This document shows, one piece after another, positions 33,819 to 45,840 of a DNA stretch of 64,000 nucleotides. The DNA comes from Sthenelais limicola. Its lineage: Eukaryota > Annelida > Polychaeta > Phyllodocida > Sigalionidae. Positions within the stretch are counted from its first letter, which is position 1. Each line of letters opens with the position of its first letter. Both the position numbers and the translations under genes were made by a program. The notes beneath the pieces are model-generated. The model did not search any database and had not been told where the DNA came from. It saw only the letters and a list, made by a program, of their open reading frames with translations. Location: NCBI GenBank assembly GCA_942159475.1, contig OW804096.1:103204194-103268193 (forward strand), given 5' to 3'.

Positions 33819-35434
33819 GCCACCAAAAGGTTTGTGGATTGGCTCAGAGATGAGCAAAGTGTAGTTGAAAACATCCTCAACATGCAGCCAGAAGAACTAA
33901 ATTCAAAGATAGGCTTGTTCCTAATGTCTCTCTGCAAACGAGATGGAAGCGAAATGGAACCGGATTCGGTAACTAGTTACCATCGAGCAATCGACAGGTA
34001 GGAAATAATCCATCTGCTACCAAAAGGTCATTCTCCGTACATATAGTCAATTTATGCCCATACCTTTAGCAGTGTATCTTCCGCTGAATAAAAATATTTA
34101 AATACAAATACAAATGATTTAGTAAAGAGTCTAGTGTTGAGAGAGAAAAAGTGAAATGTTACAAGTAAACTTCAGCTATTCTAGTGATCGATCATGATAT
34201 TTTCTGTTATAATGCTATCTAAATGAGGTTAAAACAAGATTATTTATTTCAAATATTTTTTTTCAGATATCTCTGCGAGCATAAATATCCAGAGAGTATA
34301 ATGACAAGTGACAAATTCCGTTCATCGCGCGACGTATTACATGCCAAACGAAAGAATTTGAAGTCTATTGGTCTAGGGAACAAGCCCAACAGAGCAGAGG
34401 CTCTTTCCGATACGATGATAGAAAAGCTGTGGTCATCGGGGGAGCTAGGAAACAAGAATGATCCGAAATCACTACAAAATACTTTGTTTTTTTTCCTCAC
34501 ACAAGGATTCGGCTTTCGGGGCAGCCATGAGAGTCGCCAAATGAGTTGGTCTGATGTGAAATTGTGTGTAGACGAAGATGGGAGAGAATATCTCTCGTTC
34601 AAAGAAAAACTGACCAAAACACAGAAGGGAGACAGTGCTTCAGGCTGTCGGGCATTTTGTCCAAAAATATTCGCCACGGACAACGAATGGTGTCCCATCG
34701 TATTCTACAAAGAATTTGCTGAACATAGACCAGAGTCGATGAAAGGAGACAACGCCCCCTTCTATTTGTGTGTGAAACCGAAAATGAAAGAATCAGATCC
34801 GATCTGGTGCACAGCACAACCGATGGGTAAGAACAGTATAGGCAAAATCGTGCCTAATATGGCGAAAGTCTGTAATTTGCCTGGGAAGATTACGAATCAT
34901 AGCCTCAGGAAAAACACTTGCCAAAATCTCATCAACTCTGGGGTTCCTCCCGTTCTCGTGTGTCAGCTTACTGGACACAAAAATGTCAACAGCTTGGCTG
35001 CATATACGACTGCAAATATAGAACAGCAACAGGCCATGTCGGACATTATAACCTCCGCATCAACCAACCAGAAAAAAAGTTTGTCGACTGTATCGGCTCC
35101 TCCGACCAGAGCTGCCCTCCCGATTCCCGGCCCTTCCGCCCTGGCCTCAACCGCCTCGTCTACCATGGCCGTGATCCCATCAGCCGGCAGGCAAGGCCAG
35201 GCCGTAGAAAGGCTGCTCCAAGCAAGCAGTGGAATGTTTACTTCGGCGAATATACACGGCAATATTAACCGTAATATCAATTATAATGTGTCATCTTCCC
35301 AACTAAATGTATCCCCAAAACACCGGCTTAGAGTAAGAAATGAAACACATTTTATTCAAAACATGGCAGCCATGACAGCCATGAGGGGCACAAGAGAGCG
35401 GAGACATTATTTTCATTATTTCATTTGTTCGTAA
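33819..35434 (+). CDS. Crypton-type tyrosine recombinase gene (DUF3504-like)
   Basis: Two exons: 33819-33997 (TTTCAG| and GACAG|GTAGGA) and 34267-35434 (TTTTTTCAG|), phases matching, TAG/TAA-free across the join. The first exon carries the core-binding start (ATKRFVDWL...). Exon 2 holds the catalytic domain: arginine in GFGFRGSHESRQMSW (CGG 34517-34519), lysine in LTKTQKG, HSLR at 34898-34909, TGHKN, and nucleophile Tyr in SLAAYTT (35004-35006). This R-K-HxxR-H-Y set and layout match the Crypton-derived family found in animal genes such as the KCTD1, QRICH1 and ZMYM relatives. The C-terminal 120 residues are Ala/Ser/Pro-rich. AATAAA follows at 35500. Either a recent Crypton or a domesticated gene; the 5' end is unresolved. 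Confidence 0.85.
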
Positions 35435-35499
35435 CAGTTAAAGATATCAAAATGTTGTTTCCTTCTTCCTGCTTTCTTGTGTGAGCAAGATCAACCTAC

Positions 35500-35505
35500 A
35501 ATAAA
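35500..35505 (+). promoter_or_regulatory. poly(A) signal of the Crypton-type gene
   Basis: AATAAA, 66 bases after the stop codon, on the coding strand. Confidence 0.7.
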
Positions 35506-36950
35506 GCTTAACAGATACCTCAAACTATTAAAATACCTTGTACTTTTTTGCATTTCTTGACAGCGGTAAGATTAATCCAATATCGAAGAAGCAAGTGAAC
35601 ATGACGCCGAAAGTAGTATGGCACTGCGCATAGGGACTATTTTCTTCATCTCAACACGATAAAACATAGCCTTAAAGCGAAATTACTTATTTTCTTTTCG
35701 TTTATTTATATTTCTCATTCATTAAAAAGAAATAATATCGATGTAGACCAGCCGTAAAAACAGATTCTAATGTTAACCTAGTCAGTGCCAAGGTTGAAGG
35801 TACACGTGTACCCAACATTGTTTTGATTTTGCGGAACTCATATTATCGCCCACTCGATCGTTTTACCGATTTTCTCTGAAAATACTACAGCTAGGAACTT
35901 AAAATGAAAAGTTGAGTCGAAAAATCGTATCTAAAATGGCGATTTTGCTAAAGTATATCGATAATAATTATTTATTTCATTAATTAGCCCCGAAAGACTA
36001 CTGACTGACAAGTAGATCGAAGCATGTGCTCGGCATCAGAGGGACTATTTTCTTCATCTTTCACAAAATGCATACAAAATGGCAGAAACCAGAAATAAAC
36101 TCTTTTGTTTTATTTATTTATATATTTCATACATTAAAACCATGTACGTGGTGAAATAAATATGGAATCAACCACGGGTTTGGTGAGTTGATTTTTTATC
36201 CATCTCGGTTGCGGAGGGAGACCTCGGGCTACGCTACGCTATACCTACACCACACACTTACATTGAAAATACAGGAAAGCAATAATTTTCAGATACATTA
36301 TAGCCTAATTTCACCTTTTATTTGTTCAAATCAATTAAAAACTGTTTGAATAATAGATTCCACTCAGAAAACCAGTTGAAAAATTATCATTTGAGGCCCT
36401 TTTTAACCTGAAAACGCTGCAGATATGAAACAAAATGCAAAGTTTCAACCACAAATTGCATATGAAATTATTCTATGTCAAGATGAAATCAATATGGGCC
36501 ACACGCAATACATCATTCAATATCTTATATTCACTGTAAACTATTGTCCCTACCATTTTTACACAGCCAATCAATCAGTTCTCATGGCCAGTAAAGGATA
36601 TATACTTATATATGTCACACACTATAGCCAAAATACATCAAATAAGGTGAAAAAGGCTAATTCTACTTTTTATAAGTTCAAGTGAATTAACCCAATACCC
36701 CATTTGATATCCTTTATCAACTATTATTCATAATTTTAAGTATTTGTGTGTGATGGAAGGGTCAGATCTCATGACCAGCAAGGGATGTACTTATGTCACA
36801 CAGTAAAAACCTCAATATATCTGCAAATATTGCTATTACAGGATATGTTCATGCAGTCCAAATAATACAGATGTTGGGACGGTTTGCAACCAATATATTT
36901 TTAGACACTTCAGACCTGTAAGTAATATTCTCACGAAATACCGTCATAAT
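35506..36950. repeat. no gene; diverged duplication
   Basis: The phrase 'GGGACTATTTTCTTCATCT' occurs at about 35633 and 36042, and the text after each (TTTATTTATAT..TTTC..CATTAAAA) also matches. This is a tandem duplication with a period of about 405 bases. No coding frame is convincing. Confidence 0.5.
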
Positions 36951-36964
36951 TTAATATAGCAAAA

Positions 36965-37135
36965 AGGGACTGGGAATAAAGGCAGGAAGGAAGGGCGGGA
37001 AAAAAAGGCACGTTGGGGTGGGGAAAAAGGCAATGTGGGTGGGAAAATAGGCAATTTTGGGCGGGAAAAAAGGTACTTTGTGGAGAGAAAAAAGGGCACT
37101 TTGGGGCGGGAAAAAGGGCACTTTGGGGAAGGGCA
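36965..37135. repeat. G-rich minisatellite (GGGCGGGAAAAAGGCACTTT)
   Basis: Roughly 20-22-base units containing GGGCGGGAAAAAAGGCA repeat about seven times. G runs are spaced closely enough to allow G-quadruplexes on the plus strand. The matching minus-strand frame (FFPP repeats) is an artefact of the repeat. Confidence 0.8.
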
Positions 37136-37149
37136 TGAAGAGCATCATG

Positions 37150-39586
37150 CCCCCCCCTGGATCCGCCCCTGTCTGTTATAGCAATAAACCACAAAGATTT
37201 TAGCGAGAGAACGGTCTGTACGCCCAGAGACGTCACAAGGCCGTAGGCCGAGTGGCGTCACTGGGCCTACAGACTGTTCGAACGCTAAAATCTGAGTGGT
37301 TTATTGATTTTAGTCCATAATGGATCAGATCCCCTCCCTAACTTAACCTTACACAAACAATAAGTAGGCCTACCTAATATATGTAGGCCTACTATGATAT
37401 TAGATAAGCAAAGGTTTAAAAATTTAGCCAGGTCCACCCTAATATGGAATGACAATTACTTTATCCAACACTGACATGTTATCTTTATTATCTTTAACAG
37501 AATTGTATTGTCGAGGTTATTCAGACCACTGTAACAAGTAAGACCATATTCTCCAACAAAATTGTAATAGAACATTAAGAAAGTGAAAACCAATAGTAGG
37601 GAGCCTTAGCCTTCATTGAACGCTTCGGTTATGTTCTCTACTTTACTAAATGTGTATTATGCCCGAGGGCCCAGAATACCTCCCATCTGCCTTGAGAGCA
37701 GTCTAAAGACTGAATAAAATGTTTTTCTATTCTATTCTATTCTATGATCAGATCTCTTAATGTAAGATATTTCACATGCATTTCGAATCTGTGTATAGGA
37801 TCGTTGATTCAAGTCCCAAGTATAGGCTGCATAGGCCTATATGGATGCAACTGTGTGTCTGGTAATATCCAGAAAGTAACTGCTTGAAAGATGTATTTAT
37901 ATTAGTAGTTTGGTTATATTTCTCAAGATCTGTATGCCTATTATTGTTTTTATATTTAGCTGAATCCCAGCCGTCCCGTTCCCCCCACCCCCCACCCTCT
38001 TCCCTTCTACGCCTTTGTTTTGGTGTCTAATAATACCGCCAGTGGCGCCGCAGCGGTCGCAACGGCTTGTCTCGGAACTAAAATGCGGCAATCGCGATCG
38101 ATTCAAATCATAACACACCAATCGAAAGTGGTAAATGGGCTTAAATCTTCTTTTCTAGACAATATTGTTCCAGTAATCACTAGCTAATATCGTTGCTTAC
38201 TAATATACGGTCGGAGTGAGCGTGGATACTAAGCTGAATAAGCATGTATTTGTTTGGCAGAGACAGCAGCAATTCCCTTTTCTTCTACTATGTACGTAGG
38301 ACCGTGATAACGGGTACAACTGGTCTAATTTTAGTGAGTAGCCGGTGGCGGCTTTTTTAAAGAAAAAGCGGTGGTCGTGGGAGAGTTTAACGCAGATTGA
38401 CAGCCAATAATTAAACAGATAGAACAATAAACGTTACATTAACTTCTAATAGGCCTAGAAAGCCGGAAAAACTTTTATTGGATGGCAAATTTTCTGTTCT
38501 TTGACGACGCACTAGATGCGTACGAGTGAGCGAAAATAGGAGGCCGTGGACGAGCGGCAAACTTGGTTCGACGGCCGCTAGTAGCCATTCGATTGCATCG
38601 AATGTGTGAATGTAAAGGTGGTGTGGGAGGTGTTAACTGATGACAGGTTAATTAGTAAAGAATGGCTGTTTGTCTTGAACTGTTTCATGAAGGTGTCAAA
38701 CCTAGATTTCTGAGCAAATGATGTTTTTCCATGTGTAATTCATGTCGGAACTGACCACTCTCTGAGGGCGCCTGGTCAAACAGCAGCTGCACGGGACCTG
38801 TCAGGGTAAGGTGCCGATGACAAAAGCCTGTCCTACTCGGTCTCTACTGAGCACGATGTGACCTCTGGATTGGTTAGGCCGTTCGAACGGCCGTGAATAG
38901 AGCTTCAAGTGGCTTTTTTCTGCTTCTTTCTATCATGATTTGCCGTTGATCGATGGCAATTTGAATGGGTACTAACTTTTAATAATTTTAAATGTTCAGG
39001 ACTGGTGCCTCTATAGGCCCGCATGTTTCACCAACTGGGCATATAGCTATAGTTTGTTGACGTTTTTGCACTTCGTTCATGCGGCTCTCACACTACCGGC
39101 CGCACAATGCGCACTTATACTGTCAGATGGCGCCACTGGTCAGTGACAGGCACAAAATAGACGATTGGTCGTGCCCAGGGCCAGTAGCCAATGGGAGATG
39201 GGGGAAAGACGTGTACAGACGGCCACTCGGGTAGGTGGCCAATGGGAGGCTAGGAAAACAAAAATAGACCTTCACTACAGTACCGGTCTGTGATGACATA
39301 AATGCGCAGTAAATCACCCAAAATCTGATCCAAAATGGACTAAAATCGCAGTAACACTGTACCCAACTGTTACTGATTGGTTGAATGATAACTAGGTGAG
39401 GGTGAGCCTTTACATGCTACCGTAATTACTGCAATAAATTCCTGGGTAATGGTGCCTTATGGGTCATGGACATATTCCTTACTTATGGTCATAAATATAA
39501 TAATAATAATTAATGATAATTATAGTCATAAAAGTGGTTACTCATCCTTACGTCCCTATTACGTAACATGATGTAACACCAACACT
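37150..39586. other. no gene; LINE-like tail and TTCTA microsatellite
   Basis: ACTGAATAAAATGTTT followed by (TTCTA)n at 37700-37745 looks like a LINE 3' tail. CpG-containing sequence lies around 38030-38600. A perfect palindrome GGCCGTTCGAACGGCC lies at 38877-38892. No gene is recognised. Confidence 0.4.
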
Positions 39587-40615
39587 GAACCCACCTGTTA
39601 CACAGTACCTGCCTGTAACACGGTACCCACCTGTAACACTGTACCCTTCCTGTAACTCTGTACCCACCTGAAGCTCTGTACCCAGCCTGTTACACTGTTC
39701 TCATCTGTAACACTGTACCCACCTGTAACACTGTACTCTCTCCAATACTGTACCCATCTGTAACATTGTACCGATTCTGTACCACTGTACCCACCCTGTA
39801 ACACTGTACCCACCTTGTAACTCTGTACCCAGCCTGTGACACTGCACCCTGCCTGTAACACTGTACCCACCTGTTACACAGTACCTGCCTGTAACACGGT
39901 ACCCACCTGTAACACTGTACCTGCCTGTAACACTACCCTTCCTGTAACTCTGTACCCACTTGTAGCTCTGTACCCAACCTGTTACACTGTACTCATCCGT
40001 AACACTGTACCCAACCTGTAACACTGTACCCATCTGTAACATTGCACCCATTCTGTAACTCTGTACCTGCCTGTTACACTGTACCTGCCTGTAACACTGT
40101 ATCCTTCCTGTAACTCTGTAACCACCTGTAACACTTTACCCACCTATAACACTGTATCCACCTGTTACACTGTACCAGCCCGTAACACTGTACCCCTCCT
40201 GTAACTCTGTACCCACCTGTAAATCTGTAATCCCAGTAACACTGTACCCACCCTGTAACCACTGTACCCAGCCTGTAACACTGTACCCAGCCTGTAACAC
40301 TGTACCCAGCCTGTAACTCTGTACCCAGACTGTAACACTGTACCCAGCCTGTAACACTGCACCCACCTGTTACACAGTACCTGCCTGTAACACTGCTCCC
40401 ACCTGTAACACTGTACCCACCCTGTAACACTGTACCCAAACTGTAACTCTGTACCCAGCCTGTAACACTGTACCCAGCCTGTAACACTGTACCCACCTTG
40501 TAAAAGTGTACCCAGCCTGTAACACTGCTCCCATCTGTAACACTGTACCCATCCGGTCACTCTGTACTCCCTGTAACAACGTAACCAGTCTGTGATGCTG
40601 TACCCACCTGTAATT
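39587..40615. repeat. long minisatellite CTGTAACACTGTACCC
   Basis: About 1 kb of 17-19-base units, consensus CTGTAACACTGTACCCA(C/G)C, with variants (GTAACTCTG, GTTACAC). Blocks of several units are repeated as higher-order units. Long minus-strand frames rich in YSVTGWVQ result from the array. Confidence 0.95.
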
Positions 40616-41755
40616 ATAGTACTCACATGGGTCAATCACTTTAGTACTCATGACCAATTACTTTAGTTCTCATGACCAATTACTTTAGTACTCATGATCA
40701 ACAACGCTATAATAGTACTCATGGCCAATTACGTTTTGACTATAGCATTAACCTATAGGCATCAGTATAATGTCATAGACTAATTATAAGAATGCAAATA
40801 AAGATCAAATTAAACCATTTAGTGGCTCCGCTTTCCATAACTTATTTATAATATTATATTGCACAATCTGCTTGCAATTCAGCATTATTTTGTGCAGTAG
40901 AAATCAACGAAACTTTTGGTTTTATGCAAGAACCAAATATATGTCTTTATTGATTCAATTAAATCAAATTTATGATCACTTTTCCTGAATCCAATAATTG
41001 CACATACATGTATGTATACTTGTACACATGTATGCATGTAGTGGCAGATATGGACAAAGTTCTGGAGCGGCAGGTATCTGGAGGAAAAGGGTTGGACACC
41101 CTATTAAATACACACAAACCCCCTAGGGAATACTCTGTGCGAAGTGGTTGCACCACAAATTAGCCACACAGCATTTTAGACAGTGAATCACTCATAAGCT
41201 TTTTCATAATGCATATATTTTTCCTTTATACCTCGATGGAAAGGGTGTTGATGACTCATTTTAGTGAGATATACTATACTTCAGTAGATTATAATCTTGG
41301 CATAAATATGAATCCTTGTACAATGTGCGAAGTGGTTGCACATCTATCTTTGCCATTCATTGGAGGTTTGTGGAAAATTTATATTTGGTCAAATAATTCA
41401 GCCAATAGATATAATTTGAAGCTGATATGCCATTTAAATGATATAATATGTAATCGTTGTGTCCTAACACTCATTGTGCATATCGTTCATAGATTATTTG
41501 ATTAATTTGATATAATCCAATTTCACTGCCTTCTCGATACCGATTATGTACAGATGAACCCCTGTCATAACCATCGAACCAAGTTATACTGATTAAAATT
41601 TAAAACACAACTCTAGCCTCATTCTTAACGTCGTTATCAAAGAAAAACACCTCTAGCCAATGAGATCGCTGCATTCACGTTGTTGATAAGTAACCATGGT
41701 TACCCAAGCTGCACATTTTTAATATGCCCCCTTGAAATCATCAAGTCAACCATTC
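40616..41755. other. no gene; TACTCATGACCAAT repeats
   Basis: Four short 'AGTACTCATGACCAATTACTTT' units near 40620-40730, then unique AT-rich sequence. Around 41640-41750 the text is of the kind found beside the hammerhead-like motif below. Confidence 0.4.
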
Positions 41756-41795
41756 CCTGAAGAAGGATTGCCACGAATCCAAAACATTGGAATCA
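41749..41795 (+). ncRNA. degenerate hammerhead ribozyme-like motif
   Basis: CTGAAGA (41757-41763) is followed by a stem GGATT/AATCC with loop (41764-41780) and then AAAAC, where the hammerhead consensus has GAAAC. Outer bases ATTCC (41751-41755) and GGAAT (41789-41793) can pair. Hammerhead cores of this type are known at the ends of Penelope-like and some other retroelements. The G-to-A change in the core probably makes this copy inactive. Confidence 0.4.
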
Positions 41796-42429
41796 CAACT
41801 CAAAATGTATATGTACCATCTGAATAAAAAACATCTAATAAGAAATCACGTAGGTTATTGTTTTGGTGTTCTCTCCACTTATAATATTTATCTTATTATT
41901 TTAAGGTTGAATAAGAAATTTTGGGCCAAAATAACATTATGATTGACTTTTCTGACTTTTTCACTGACAATAGCCCACTTTACGAATTCCGTCACCAGTG
42001 CGTACCAGTGACTGCGGGATTAACTTTTACCACTGTGCGCATGCCCAGTCCAGCTGACCTACCTGGCTATGCGGGCACCCTCCACCGCCCGTCCCAGTGG
42101 ACGTGCAGGGGTGTGTGTGTGCCTCTGACCATACGGCCGCTGACCCCCTGCAGCCCGTACACCTACGCTTACTTGTTTGTGTTGATACACTGTTACGAAA
42201 GTTGCCATATACTAAAATCTAGCGGATAAAATGTCCCCTTATTAAGCATGACCAATCTTAACATGCCATTTAATAATATTGGATAGCAGACAGTACTATA
42301 CAACAATTCAAATTCTGGGAGAAAAAGGAGAAAGTTAGAGCCTATGGTTAAGAGATAAGGGCTCTGTGACCCTGCCCGCATAGCTCATAGTTTGGGCCGT
42401 TTCCACCGCTATCTGTATAGCGCCACCCT

Positions 42430-43175
42430 TAATTTGTGTACTGCCCTATTCTGACTTTTTGATTAACTTTCTAAAAGTCAATCATAAAAAGTCAGACAAG
42501 TCAATCGGTAAGTCAAAATAGTCGATTGACTTTTCTGACTGTATGATTGACTTTATGGTTGACTATTTTGACTTTTCTGACTTTATGATTGACTTTTCTG
42601 ACTTTTTGACTGACAATTCTGACTTTTTGATTGACTTTCTAAAAGTCAATCATAAAGTCGGAAAAGTCAATCAGAAAGTCAAAATAGTCAATCATAAATT
42701 CAGAAAAGTCAATCAGAGAGCGAGAGACTGGGACTGGGACTGGGACTGGGACCGAGACTGGGACTGGGACCGAGACTTAGACTTGGACTTTCCCTCATTC
42801 CAGTGGCGCTGTCTCCACATTTATTACCATTTCCGCTAATTGGTACTTATACAGCACAAGTAACCAGTCAAAATAGTCAGTCGAAAAGTCAATTGTTAAG
42901 TCCAAAAAGTCAATCAGAAAGTCAGAAAAGTAAGTCAGAAAGTAAATCAGAAAGTCAAAATAGTCAATCGAAAAGTCAGAAAAGTCAATCGAAAAGTCAA
43001 AATAGTTAATCAAAATGTCAGAATAGTCAATAAAAAAGTCAGAAAAGTCAGTCAGAAAGTCGAATTAGTCAGTCAGAAAGTCGGAATATCAATCAAAAGT
43101 CAAAATAGTCAATCTAAAGTCATAAAGTCAATCAAAAAGTCAGAAAAGTCAATCAAAAAGTCAGAAAAGTCAATC
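42430..43175. repeat. GACTTTNTGATTGACTTTTCT array with inversion
   Basis: Units of about 20 bases built from GACTTT and GATTGACT fill the region. From 42450 to 42640 they run mostly in one orientation. From 42645 to 42715 and 42865 to 43175 they are reverse-complemented (AGTCAATCAGAAAGTCAG). The change of strand allows large stem formation. Frames inside are repeat artefacts. Confidence 0.9.
42722..42790 (+). repeat. GGGACT hexamer tract
   Basis: GACTGG(G)ACTGGGACC units in tandem, nested in the AGTCAAT array. Repeated GGG runs may form a quadruplex on the plus strand. Confidence 0.85.
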
Positions 43176-43864
43176 ACCTTCTCATAGATCTCTATGCATC
43201 ACCCTGTGTAAAAACACTGTGCTCCTGCTGTATATAATCTGGAACTTACTATCTGTATTAAAAAATTACCGGAAAAGTGTATACTAGTTATGTGTTCTTA
43301 ACCAAATACTCACCATGGCTACTGAATATTTATATCTTACTAGCCAGTAATTTTTCATCCACTCACCCCATCCCGGGCCATCTCATCCCATCATTTTTCT
43401 ATATCATGTCGTGAATCTTATGTAAGATAGACAACTAGATGAATCTCATTTGTACTTGGTAACTTTAGGAAACTTATGCTTATTTATTTACTTTCATGGA
43501 AATAATGTGAACTGCAATGACGACTCTTGAATTGTAATTAGCACCGCCTGGGCCACTACGATAATCACCTTTTGAGTGAGAGTGACCAGGCAACCGTTTT
43601 GAATAAAAGCCTTTCCAAAAAAAAATAAATATGCAAAGGTGTTAAAGGGACCAATAGTATTACATGGAGTGACCAGTCATATATGAGATAGGGATTTCAT
43701 ATTTTCTGTCTCTCCCTCCTCTCCCTCCTACTGTTAATGTCTAAAGGTTTTTATGTGTGTTTTGAGTTAATGAGTTAATTTATTGTCTTATTGTTTAAAA
43801 ATGATTAAGGTGCCTAAATAAAGTATTTGATTGTATTAATTGTATTTGGCCATAGTCAGTCAGT
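43176..43864. other. no gene seen
   Basis: AT-rich; AATAAA-type words occur near 43625 and 43818. No feature is recognised. Confidence 0.3.
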
Positions 43865-44088
43865 ATGTCATCCGTTATCGCACTAGGGCATGGTACTGAG
43901 GCATCGTCCCCTCATGATGACATGAGTCAGGGTGTTGCACCAGACCAGCCCCTCCATAGATCTAGGGTACATTGCATAAGAGATGAGTCACTCACAAGCT
44001 CGCCTCTGAACTTCCAAAATGATGCAAGTCATCCTTCCATTCCTTCCTTACTAAGAAATTCTCATGCAATGGTACCAGGGACTTGCTA

Positions 44089-44106
44089 GAATGTTCTAGA
44101 ACATTG
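44089..44106 (+). promoter_or_regulatory. heat-shock element
   Basis: GAA-TG-TTC-TA-GAA-CA-TTG: three perfect alternating GAA/TTC units and a fourth with one mismatch, forming the perfect palindrome AATGTTCTAGAACATT. It lies 37 bases upstream of a TATA box. Confidence 0.65.
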
Positions 44107-44142
44107 CTGCAAGACCCGGTTAAGATGATGAAACTCTAATAA

Positions 44143-44150
44143 TATATAAA
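44143..44150 (+). promoter_or_regulatory. TATA box
   Basis: TATATAAA with GC-richer sequence after it; a start site would be expected near 44172-44178. Confidence 0.55.
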
Positions 44151-44572
44151 GACCCCAGGTTCTGTCAAAGTCACACACTCTACTCTACACTACGCTACTA
44201 CTATCAACTGCTACTGAACAACTACACTACAGCTATGAAGACATAGAGAGACTGTTCTGACTTGACGGAGTGGACTGGACTTATACGTTTATTGACTAGA
44301 CTGCGCAATCTGACTATGGTCCAGCTTTGCACCTAAGATATTGACTGATTGACATGTTTCGAGATTGGACCGAATAAAAGCTATATTCAGCTCTCCAAAC
44401 GTGGACCTATGCTCTACTTGAGTTATTATTACACAAGCTAACGAGATCAACTAGACTCAACACGATCCACGAGAATCTACATTAGCCATCAACCGTGATT
44501 ACGCAACTCCCTATTGTATCCGATATAGAGGTAATTCATGAAGTGTCGGTCACCCCGCTCCCCAGCATTACA

Positions 44573-45312
44573 GATCGACATTTACACTACTATCCCTCCC
44601 TCTCAAACTTCATATTTAACTGACATCAATCTTCGTTTCCCTTGGAAACGCAATCTTCTACATGAACCCGAAATAAATAAATAAATGTAAACTGATGACT
44701 TTTAAAAAAAGAGGAGCCAACTGTTTTTAGTCTTTTGGACTTAACAAGTCCAAGGTCTTAATTTTAGAAAAACTTAAGTGTGTTTAGTTTAGACCAAATG
44801 TTATTATATAATAAAGCATTTAACAATAGGGCCTACGGATACTCTCGTAGATAAATAATCATATATATAAATTAGTGTTATCTGTTAGATATTGCTATAC
44901 GTCAACAACATTCTAGGATATGCAAACTAAAAAAAATAATGTGAAAAAATAGTTAGCCGGTGGAGAATCTTATATGAAAAATATCATTATGGAAAGATTT
45001 CGGTTGGTAGGCACATTATGTTATATGCTGCATGCGTTTTATATAATCACACACAAATAAGATAAAAATATGTTCATAATGTAATACGATTTCCCATGTC
45101 CCAGACTACATACGAAAAGGGGTCTGTCGATCATTTTGGACTTTTCGGTCAGACTTAGAATCTCGTTTATATTGGGGGAAATGTTTAGTCACACAGAAAC
45201 ATCATGCAGTAAGTGGAATAATGTCTTACTAAACAGTTTAATAATAATGACCGTACATCTACCTTTGGAATGGTCATGGAATTCGGGGGGATTAAAGTAG
45301 AAAATAGAATGG
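44573..45312. other. no gene seen
   Basis: AT-rich sequence without a recognisable frame or repeat. Confidence 0.3.
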
Positions 45313-45705
45313 CTAGTAATGTGAATGCCCACATAAAAGCAAGTTTGAAACAACAGGAAAACAGGGATAGCGAATGATTATTAGCAATCTAGGGTTAATA
45401 AGGCCCAGAGATATAATAATAGATACAACTTCAGGAAACAGATCCAGTCGGGGTAGCATTTTTAAGTCTGTGAGACTGACTTGACCTTTGAAATAATAAG
45501 CGCCACCTAGAGAGTCACATGGTCCGAAAATGTCAGCATACTGTTCGGCATTCGGGTGCATGGATACAAGCTTATTTACATTAACAATATCTTCTTTTTT
45601 GGGGGTGGCGGGGGGAGGGAAGTCTGGATGTACATAACTATTGTTCTTTATAATTTCTAGGGAACCCAAAGGGTGTTCTCTTAGATAATTACAAATGTCT
45701 TAAGG
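45313..45705 (-). CDS. possible exon, unrecognised
   Basis: Open from about 45705 to 45313 on the minus strand. The first 90 residues look protein-like (LREHPLGSLEIIKNNSYV, MHPNAEQYADIFGPCDSLGG, AYYFKGQVSLTDLK), with balanced composition against an AT-rich background. A possible donor (TTTCAAAG|GTCAAG) lies near 45490, after which composition becomes hydrophobic and random. No family is recognised. Confidence 0.3.
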
Positions 45706-45805
45706 CTTTCGATCCATAGGTTCATCAATGTGATTTCTGATAAGAATTGATCTATTTCTTTATTTACTTACAGTAGAAAGTGTCACCAAGAGCCCAGGAT
45801 AATAC

Positions 45806-45840
45806 CAACGATCCTATAGCTTCAAGCTATAGGATCGTTG
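45806..45840. repeat. 17-bp hairpin, one-base loop
   Basis: CAACGATCCTATAGCTT and its exact complement are separated by a single C. Confidence 0.9.

Larger units (their letters stand above)
43867..44572 (+). mobile_element. LTR-like block with HSE, TATA and poly(A) signal
   Basis: Opens TGTCATCCGTTATCGC and can be read to ...CAGCATTACA. It contains a heat-shock element (44089-44106), TATATAAA (44143-44150) and AATAAA (44373-44378) in LTR order (U3, R, U5). A small frame (43865-44089) inside is not recognised. No flanking Gag/Pol and no target duplication were found, so a solo LTR is inferred. A stand-alone promoter is the alternative. Confidence 0.5.

Noticed and set aside
34249..35280. Minus-strand frames inside the recombinase exon
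   Set aside because: Shadow frames of a clearly coding plus-strand exon.
36931..37236. Proline/phenylalanine-rich minus-strand frame
   Set aside because: Direct product of the GGGCGGGAAAAAGG minisatellite.
39587..40615. CRISPR-like array
   Set aside because: Units are contiguous without unique spacers and the context is eukaryotic.
39598..40657. Long minus-strand frames of 90-156 codons
   Set aside because: They are readings through the CTGTAACACTGTACCC minisatellite in several phases, with a repetitive peptide and no domain.
42543..43013. Asp/Phe-rich and Ser/Lys-rich frames on both strands
   Set aside because: Encoded by the AGTCAAT array and the GGGACT tract.
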